The translations under genes were made by a program, and so were the position numbers. A stretch of DNA of 10,605 nt from Brevibacillus sp. Its GTDB lineage: Bacteria > Bacillota > Bacilli > Brevibacillales > Brevibacillaceae. The stretch spans positions 1 through 10,605 of the forward strand of contig JARDZO010000202.1 of NCBI GenBank assembly GCA_029240815.1. Reading direction: 5' to 3'. Positions 6,738 through 10,605 of this stretch are shown piece after piece. Below the pieces are notes generated by a model. It was not told where the DNA came from. It did no database searches and saw only the letters and a program-made list of their open reading frames with translations. Numbering within the stretch: position 1 is the stretch's first letter; each line of letters begins with the position of its first letter.

Positions 6738-6762
6738 AAAAAAGCAAACCGTAAAGGCTTGC
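6738..6762 (-). terminator. Terminator of the macro-domain remnant
   Basis: On the minus strand GCAAGCC, loop TTTAC, GGTTTGC (one G-U pair), then six T (plus-strand A run 6738-6743). It lies 23 bp beyond the remnant's stop codon, consistent with it being that gene's original terminator. It also blocks readthrough from the activator gene toward gabT. Confidence 0.72.
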
Positions 6763-6785
6763 CTGCTATTGATGAAATATTTTCT

Positions 6786-6951
6786 TTAAATCGTACACAC
6801 CACAATATCAACTTCCGTATCATTAAAGACTTCTTTGATAAATTTCTCGGACTTTTCTCCACTGAAGTTTGTCAAGACCACAGCCTATTTGTGGGATAGT
6901 AAGTTTAGTAATTCCTTCATCCAAACACATATCTCTCATGTCGAACCCCAT
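6786..6951 (-). pseudogene. Macro-domain (ADP-ribose binding) protein remnant
   Basis: The minus strand reads DMRDMCLDEGITKL, TIPQIGCGLDKLQWRKVREI, then after a one-base shift (an extra T near 6841-6845) IKEVFNDTEVDIVVCTI to the stop at 6786-6788. This is the C-terminal third of a macro domain: I-P-x-IGCGLD-x-L-x-W-x-x-V with the following EVF-x-DT-x-x-x-I-V-V is characteristic of ADP-ribose-binding / deacetylase macro-domain proteins of the OARD1-like type. The N-terminal two thirds, with the first ligand-binding loops, are absent, as are an RBS and a start. So it is both truncated and frameshifted, and not functional. It fills the space between the gab enhancers and the activator gene. Confidence 0.75.
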
Positions 6952-6998
6952 ACATGATGTTTCATTGATTTTACCATGTATTCTTGATCAATCATGCG

Positions 6999-7032
6999 AA
7001 AAGCTGATGCCCCCAGAAGAGGCATCAGCTTT
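6999..7032 (-). terminator. Terminator of the sigma-54 activator gene
   Basis: A 12-bp perfect stem, AAAGCTGATGCC (7000-7011) with GGCATCAGCTTT (7021-7032) and a nine-base loop. On the minus strand it ends in a short T run. It starts six bases after the activator stop codon. Confidence 0.85.
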
Positions 7033-7038
7033 ACTCAC

Positions 7039-8784
7039 TCAGTCTTGATTTTTAAACAGTTTTTGAAACCGGCGGCTTAGCGTCGGTTGGCTTACTTCCA
7101 GCACCTGGGCCACTTTCGTGATCGTTTTGTATTGGTTGATCGCCAGTTGGATCAGCTGAGACTCCGCCATTTCCACCGCTTGCTTCAACGGGATAATCTC
7201 ATGGACCTGGATGGGCATCTGAGCGTTCGCGGAGCGGTTGCTGATGATTTTCGACAGATCGTTGGCAGTGATGAGATTGCCGGCCGTCACCACCATGGCC
7301 CGTTCGATCACGTTCTGCAGTTGCCTCACATTTCCCGGCCAATCATAAGCCTGGAACATTTCCATGGCATCCTCGGAGAAGTGTTTGGTCGTCTGGAATT
7401 TGTGATTGAATCTCTCCAGGAAAGTATGGACCAATGGCTCTACATCTTCAATCCGCTCGCGCAGCGCCGGGATGTGGAGCGGAATGACATGCAGGCGATA
7501 ATAGAGATCCTCTCGGAACTGATGGGTACGAACCATTTCCTCTAGGTTCTTGTTGGTGGCCGCTATGATTCTGACATCGATTGCGATGGGCTGGGTCCCC
7601 CCGACCTTCATGATCTCTTTTTCCTGAATCGCTCTCAGCAGCTTGACTTGCAGATTGAGCGGCAGCTCCCCGATTTCATCCAGAAAAAGCGTTCCCTCAT
7701 GCGCCAATTCCAGCAATCCTTGTTTGCCCTGGTTGCTGGCTCCGGAGAAGGCTCCTTTTTCGTATCCAAACAATTCACTTTCCAGCAAGTTGTCGGGAAT
7801 GGCTCCGCAGTTGATTTTAATAAACGGCATCCCGTTTCTTGGGCTGCCCGAGTGGATGGCCTGGGCGATCAACTCTTTTCCCACTCCGGACTCGCCATAG
7901 ATGATCACGGTCGATTCCACCAAGGAGACCCGTTCTACCTGAGCCATGATTTCCTCCATGCGCCAGGACTTGTAGATCACCGTTTTTTCCGCATGGTGCT
8001 GATGATTTCGCAGCACATCCAGTTCTTGTTTGTACTTTTCCGTCAAGCGCTTCGCATGGATCAGCTCATCCTTCAGTTCGGTCATTTCCGTAATGTCCCG
8101 AGAAGCGATGACGATTCTCTCCATGTTTCCTGCTTCATTAAAAATTGGGTTGCCTACTGCCAAAATTTTACGCCCAAAACGATTTTTCTGAACGATGGAT
8201 ATTTTTCGCTGGTCATTCATAACTTTGCGGGTGACAGAAGGCTTGAACCAGCCTTTTTCCTCCAGATCCAGGATGTTCTTGCCCACCACCGTCGCCAGAT
8301 GGACGCCCCACAGGTTGTTGGCGCCCCGATTGGATACCCGCAGGATGATTCCTTGGGCATCGACGACCAGGATCTCGTCGTAAATAGAATCGACGATCGC
8401 CTCCAGATCGGTCTGCAATTGCCAGACATCCTGGGACAAACCCCGCTTGAGCATCCGGTTTTCCATGGAGACGGCATCTTGCCAGCCCATGATTTGGTCC
8501 TCTTCGTCCAGGAACAGCATATAGGTGATTGCGGAGTAAGGGCCATCTGTGGGGTCCGCACCTGTTACCGTGGCAAATTGGTCGCTGTATGGAATCTTCT
8601 GTGTCCGCTCATCCATCATCATGAAGAGGGCATTGGTGTCACATACCCCGATCGTCTTTCCCTCTTTCTGGACGACCAGGAGTCGGACTTTGCTTTCTTT
8701 TATCAAAGTGACGGCTTCTTCAACCGTCATGGTTTCGTCGACTGTTCGAAAGTCTGTATGGATCGCTTGGTTCTCTATGGTCAT
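7039..8784 (-). CDS. gabR: Sigma-54-dependent transcriptional activator of the gab operon
   Basis: A 581-residue enhancer-binding protein. Residues about 12-60 look like a CBS motif (TMTVEEAVTLI, VRLLVV, KTIGVCD), and 125-235 form a PAS domain (LEAIVDSIYDEILVVDAQG to ASRDITE). A short coiled linker (about 235-262) follows, then the AAA+ domain: Walker A GESGVGKE (297-304), sigma-54-contact loop GAFSGA (344-349), Walker B LFLDE (366-370), FREDLYYRL (423-431) with the arginine-finger region, and sensor II GNVRQLQN (484-491). The C-terminal Fis-type helix-turn-helix is about 554-577 (TKVAQVLEVSQPTLSRRF). In Bacillus a PAS-type sigma-54 activator named GabR controls gabT/gabD; the same arrangement here supports the name, though B. 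subtilis GabR is an unrelated MocR-type protein. Start supported by AGGGAG ten bases upstream. The inducer is unknown; GABA or succinate semialdehyde is likely. Confidence 0.9.
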   Translation of the reverse strand: MTIENQAIHTDFRTVDETMTVEEAVTLIKESKVRLLVVQKEGKTIGVCDTNALFMMMDERTQKIPYSDQFATVTGADPTDGPYSAITYMLFLDEEDQIMGWQDAVSMENRMLKRGLSQDVWQLQTDLEAIVDSIYDEILVVDAQGIILRVSNRGANNLWGVHLATVVGKNILDLEEKGWFKPSVTRKVMNDQRKISIVQKNRFGRKILAVGNPIFNEAGNMERIVIASRDITEMTELKDELIHAKRLTEKYKQELDVLRNHQHHAEKTVIYKSWRMEEIMAQVERVSLVESTVIIYGESGVGKELIAQAIHSGSPRNGMPFIKINCGAIPDNLLESELFGYEKGAFSGASNQGKQGLLELAHEGTLFLDEIGELPLNLQVKLLRAIQEKEIMKVGGTQPIAIDVRIIAATNKNLEEMVRTHQFREDLYYRLHVIPLHIPALRERIEDVEPLVHTFLERFNHKFQTTKHFSEDAMEMFQAYDWPGNVRQLQNVIERAMVVTAGNLITANDLSKIISNRSANAQMPIQVHEIIPLKQAVEMAESQLIQLAINQYKTITKVAQVLEVSQPTLSRRFQKLFKNQD

Positions 8785-8839
8785 CTTTGCACGACTCCCT
8801 ACTGACAGGCTTGAACGATTGGCAAGTCATTTGCCTATC

Positions 8840-8848
8840 ATTGTAGCA
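8840..8848 (-). promoter_or_regulatory. Extended -10 promoter of the activator gene
   Basis: On the minus strand TGCTACAAT, an extended -10 box one mismatch from TGNTATAAT, with a predicted start about 49 bases before the coding start. The -35 position shows only TATGGG, so the promoter is probably weak or helped by a regulator at the repeats just upstream. A small GGCAA/TTGCC hairpin (8821-8835) lies in the leader. Confidence 0.5.
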
Positions 8849-8871
8849 TAGGGAATGGTTGTCCCATAGAA

Positions 8872-8916
8872 TGGAAATAAATAACAAAGTGCTGGAAATA
8901 TATACCACTATTTCCA
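8872..8916. repeat. TGGAAATA box cluster upstream of the activator gene
   Basis: TGGAAATA occurs at 8872-8879 and again at 8893-8900, exactly 21 bp apart (two helical turns). It recurs inverted as TATTTCCA at 8909-8916, making an 8-bp inverted repeat with an eight-base spacer. It sits just upstream of the weak -35 of the activator promoter, where an operator would be expected. Confidence 0.5.
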
Positions 8917-9006
8917 CAACAGTTTTATCAACAACCGATCCCTTAGGGGTAACAAAAAAAGAGCGATGTGCAATATTTCACACCTTAAATATTTTAAAAA
9001 ACTGTC

Positions 9007-9035
9007 TTGACATCTTGTAGCACTATACATTACTT
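9007..9035 (+). promoter_or_regulatory. Possible sigma-A promoter for the small ORF
   Basis: A perfect -35 TTGACA (9007-9012) is followed after 17 bases by TTACTT (9030-9035), only a partial -10. A TATACA (9024-9029) nearby is badly spaced. The distance to the RBS at 9040-9046 would make a near-leaderless transcript, which weakens the call. Confidence 0.3.
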
Positions 9036-9051
9036 CATTAGGAGAGCATAT

Positions 9052-9150
9052 TTGATAAATCATCAAAATGATTTAAAGTTGAAAAACGAGAAAGAAGACG
9101 ATTTTCAACGGGTTTCGTTCTGTGATTTAGTCGGAGCGACTATGCAATAA
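9052..9150 (+). CDS. Hypothetical 32-residue small protein
   Basis: A short frame with start codon TTG (9052-9054), preceded by AGGAGAG at 9040-9046 with good spacing, and ending at TAA four bases before a strong hairpin terminator. The product is hydrophilic and charged in its first half (NDLKLKNEKEDDFQR) and ends FCDLVGATMQ, with one Cys. No signal peptide or membrane segment; no family recognised. TTGACA upstream, RBS, ORF and terminator are arranged as in a complete mini-gene. The terminator is shared with convergent ypsA and could exist for that gene alone, so the ORF may be fortuitous. Confidence 0.42.
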   Translation: MINHQNDLKLKNEKEDDFQRVSFCDLVGATMQ

Positions 9151-9153
9151 TAA

Positions 9154-9180
9154 AAACCAGCTTTTCATAGCTGGTTTCTT
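9154..9180. terminator. Bidirectional terminator
   Basis: AAACCAGCT (9154-9162), six-base loop, AGCTGGTTT (9169-9177). It is T-rich on both sides: CTTTGTTT on the plus strand and TTTTTATTATT on the minus strand. It ends ypsA (stop 9184-9186) and any plus-strand transcript of the small ORF. Confidence 0.8.
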
Positions 9181-9183
9181 TGT

Positions 9184-9750
9184 TTAGAAATAGTCATTGT
9201 ATAATTCTTGTTGCTGTTCCTCTGCAATGGTCTGTAAGTCATATGCGTTAATTCGAAAAAACTGATAATCGCCAATATCCGCTTTTTTTGCGGCGATCTT
9301 ACTTAAAAATTTCGGGGAGCCTTCGTTTTCTTCATCGTAAACTAACAAGATACCGTCTGAATTGGATAGCAAGAATTTGTCTTTCTCTCCAAGCTGCCAA
9401 ACCCCCTGGTAAGGTGTTTGATAGACACTATTGATATAGTCGGCTTGCATCACAATATTTCGGTAGTAATCCTGGGTCTCTTCTTTCCACTTTTCCTCTT
9501 GATTCAAAAACGGAGTAATTACCGCCAGTTTTAGATGTGGATACTCCTTTTTTAATTCAAGAACAGTTTCGGCTGCCCACATTTCTACCCCGAGTTGACC
9601 AGATATGATGACCCATTCCAATTCTTCCTCAAGGAATCTTACGAGTTCCCGCTTCAGTGCTTTCTTAATAATTGCTAACCCCGGATTTTTTTCATTAAAT
9701 ATGCCAAGCTCGTGAGCCTTGTAGCCTGAAACAAATAAACGTTTTAACAT
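9184..9750 (-). CDS. ypsA: YpsA family protein (DUF1273, SLOG fold)
   Basis: A 188-residue protein recognised as YpsA. It opens with LFVSGYKAHELGIF (5-18), and the hallmark is WVIISGQLGVEMWAAE (46-61), followed by LKLAVITPF (73-81), W-K-E (88-90), QADYINSV (102-109) and SDGILLVYDEENEGSPK (131-147). The SLOG superfamily fold is related to nucleotide-binding proteins; in B. subtilis and S. aureus YpsA affects cell division, and residues in the G-x-E-x-W segment, intact here, matter for that activity. Its length is close to B. subtilis YpsA. The start is supported by AGAGGTGG just upstream. In many Firmicutes ypsA sits beside gpsB; no gpsB is visible in this window. Cytoplasmic, single-gene transcript. 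Confidence 0.9.
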   Translation of the reverse strand: MLKRLFVSGYKAHELGIFNEKNPGLAIIKKALKRELVRFLEEELEWVIISGQLGVEMWAAETVLELKKEYPHLKLAVITPFLNQEEKWKEETQDYYRNIVMQADYINSVYQTPYQGVWQLGEKDKFLLSNSDGILLVYDEENEGSPKFLSKIAAKKADIGDYQFFRINAYDLQTIAEEQQQELYNDYF

Positions 9751-10090
9751 GATGCCACCTCTAGTTTAAAAGAAGCTCTATCAGAAAATAGATTTCTTTT
9801 CACTCGCTGTCTCTTCATTAAGTATTACGTCTCATATTTTTCTTATATTATCATAAATTTGAATGACTCAGGATAAATTGGATGTTTAGTTTCCTTCGTT
9901 ATGGGATCGACTATTTTTAAAAAGAATATATTTTGTAGAAAACGGATACATAAGGAGAATAAACCAATGAACATACTCACTACATTTTTTTGAAAGAAAA
10001 CGCAATACAAAGTTGAGATTAGTCCTCATTCCATTGAGTACAAGTACAAGTACTTTGGGCTCTCATAATCAATCACCTAATAAAGATTTG
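9751..10090. other. Intergenic stretch upstream of ypsA
   Basis: AT-rich DNA that must hold the ypsA promoter on the minus strand. GATAAT-like sequences occur around 9845-9855, but no confident -35/-10 pair stands out. On the plus strand AAGGAG (9952-9957) precedes ATG at 9967, which opens an eight-codon frame (MNILTTFF) ending in a run of seven T. Skipping one base there would extend it to 10145-10147. No recognisable protein. Confidence 0.35.
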
Positions 10091-10124
10091 AAAAAACCCA
10101 TAATCCAATTAAGAATTACGGGTT
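10091..10124 (-). terminator. Terminator of the 56-residue minus-strand gene
   Basis: On the minus strand AACCCGTAAT pairs with ATTATGGGTT (one G-U pair, ten-base loop), followed by TTTTTT (plus-strand A run 10091-10096). It lies 20 bp beyond the stop of the small gene at 10144 and is strongly strand-specific. Confidence 0.8.
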
Positions 10125-10143
10125 ATAAACGAAACCAAATGTC

Positions 10144-10314
10144 CTAAAAAATGGAGTGTGGCTTAACCAGCCGTGGTTCATAGGAAACACATCTGCAAAT
10201 TTCGTATCTATTATCAGTTTGTACAATTTTTCCAATAATATACTTACGACTGTTTTCTCCACGCCACATGATGTTCTGTCCCGCCGCCTGGGTCGTGCCC
10301 CTAATACCTTTCAT
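10144..10314 (-). CDS. Hypothetical 56-residue protein
   Basis: A small gene starting at ATG 10314-10312, preceded by AAAAAGGAG with a six-base spacer and ending at TAG 20 bp before a strong terminator. This combination makes it more credible than the longer frame on the opposite strand, which has no RBS. The product begins MKGIRGTTQAAGQNIMWRG, continues with a basic, beta-prone middle (KYIIGKIVQTDNRYEICRC) holding a C-R-C pair, and ends LVKPHSIF. It is basic overall, soluble, with no signal peptide. I do not recognise a family; a small nucleic-acid-binding or stress protein is conceivable but unsupported. Single-gene transcript by layout; no clear promoter found. Confidence 0.6.
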   Translation of the reverse strand: MKGIRGTTQAAGQNIMWRGENSRKYIIGKIVQTDNRYEICRCVSYEPRLVKPHSIF

Positions 10315-10316
10315 TT

Positions 10317-10467
10317 TTTTCTCCTTTTTCCTCGTACCGGCTTAGTCCTCAGTCAGGGCCGAGATTGTTGGTAGCTATGATGAAATTGACAGGCTTCTCC
10401 CCACAACTTTATATGAATAAGGACGCTTTGGTTCGGGCTGTTGTGGAGGGAAGGAAAAAGGAGAAAA
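10317..10467. repeat. 16-bp perfect inverted repeat pair
   Basis: TTTTCTCCTTTTTCCT (10317-10332) and AGGAAAAAGGAGAAAA (10452-10467) are exact reverse complements 119 bp apart. The left copy contains the RBS of the 56-residue gene; the right copy has no start codon after it. Low complexity makes chance possible, but 16 of 16 is notable. Confidence 0.5.
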
Positions 10468-10605
10468 CACTCAAGCTTAATAGGGCCACAGCTTGGGGGT
10501 CATCCCTGCTCGGCTCCATTTCAAAACGGAACCGCGTCCAAAGTAGATTTCTCAAAGATGCTTCTCAGAGGTGGACGCTTAAAAGCGTGTTCCTCTTTTT
10601 CCACT
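10378..10605 (+). other. Open region of uncertain coding status at right edge
   Basis: From ATG at 10378 the plus frame stays open to the window edge (76 codons). However, there is no RBS, and the predicted peptide (KKEKTLKLNRATAWGSS and so on) does not look like a known family. A second plus frame is also open over the last about 60 bases. The reading frame runs straight through a terminator-like hairpin, which argues that the DNA is non-coding, perhaps a dispersed repeat or structured RNA. Internal complementarity is seen in AGCTTGGGGG ... CCCTGCT (about 10489-10510). Confidence 0.3.
10568..10600 (+). terminator. Terminator-like hairpin at right edge
   Basis: The core ACGCTT-AA-AAGCGT (10575-10588) extends outward with mismatches to GAGG/CCTC (10568-10571 and 10592-10595) and is followed by TTTTT (10596-10600). 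It would end a plus-strand transcript from the 10378-10567 region, or it may be part of a repeated palindromic element. Confidence 0.55.

Noticed and set aside
7648..8805. Long plus-strand frame (385 codons)
   Set aside because: Antisense to the sigma-54 activator, whose domains are unmistakable on the minus strand.
8821..8835. GGCAA/TTGCC hairpin in the activator leader considered as a regulatory attenuator
   Set aside because: Only five base pairs and no T tail; too weak to call on its own.
10156..10374. 72-codon plus-strand frame starting with GTG
   Set aside because: No properly spaced RBS; the minus-strand 56-codon gene over the same DNA has RBS and terminator.
1..10605. CRISPR array, tRNA, rRNA or defence system
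   Set aside because: No regularly spaced direct repeats, no tRNA-like cloverleaf and no rRNA sequence noticed; the only defence-like hint is the dead macro-domain fragment.

Overview
The window reads as a chromosome segment of a low-to-moderate GC Gram-positive bacterium of the Bacillales. The signs are strong AGGAGG-type ribosome binding sites, the Firmicute cell-division-associated protein YpsA, and a GABA-catabolism cluster driven by sigma-54 with a CBS/PAS/AAA+ activator. A Brevibacillus- or Paenibacillaceae-like host is my best guess; this is inferred from protein flavour, not from a search. The gab block (about 3.66-8.8 kb) looks clearly GC-richer than its flanks, which suggests a mosaic region.

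Layout: (1) 1-360 holds a decayed IS110-type transposase C-terminus and a terminator. (2) 370-1261 holds two tandem 139-residue DUF1259 (LppY/LpqO-like) paralogues on the plus strand. (3) 1262-1646 has no convincing gene but carries two strong hairpins sharing an 8-bp word. (4) 1647-3254 (minus) is a GMC-family FAD oxidoreductase whose ribosome binding site lies in one arm of a perfect 12-bp inverted repeat. (5) 3453-3658 holds a frameshifted reading-frame remnant and the terminator of the gab operon. (6) 3659-6448 (minus) is gabT-gabD: a class III aminotransferase followed 18 bp later by an aldehyde dehydrogenase. (7) 6491-6653 is a textbook sigma-54 promoter with two 20-bp palindromic activator sites. 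(8) 6738-6951 holds a frameshifted, truncated macro-domain pseudogene with its own terminator. (9) 7039-8784 (minus) is the sigma-54 activator gene (gabR type). (10) 8785-9180 holds the activator's promoter region with repeated TGGAAATA boxes, and a very small TTG-start ORF on the plus strand ending at a shared bidirectional terminator. (11) 9184-9750 (minus) is ypsA. (12) 9751-10605 holds a 56-codon minus-strand gene with strong RBS and terminator, a possible slippery-run mini-ORF opposite it, and a right-hand end with a 16-bp inverted repeat, an open region of unclear coding status and a terminator-like hairpin.

How the parts work together: the activator (through its CBS/PAS sensory half) is expected to bind the twin palindromes, contact sigma-54 RNA polymerase at the -24/-12 promoter and switch on gabT-gabD. 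The aminotransferase would convert GABA to succinate semialdehyde and the dehydrogenase would oxidise it to succinate. The other genes are not obviously linked to this pathway. The remnants (transposase, macro domain, unknown frameshifted ORF) show that the intergenic regions have been remodelled by insertion and decay.
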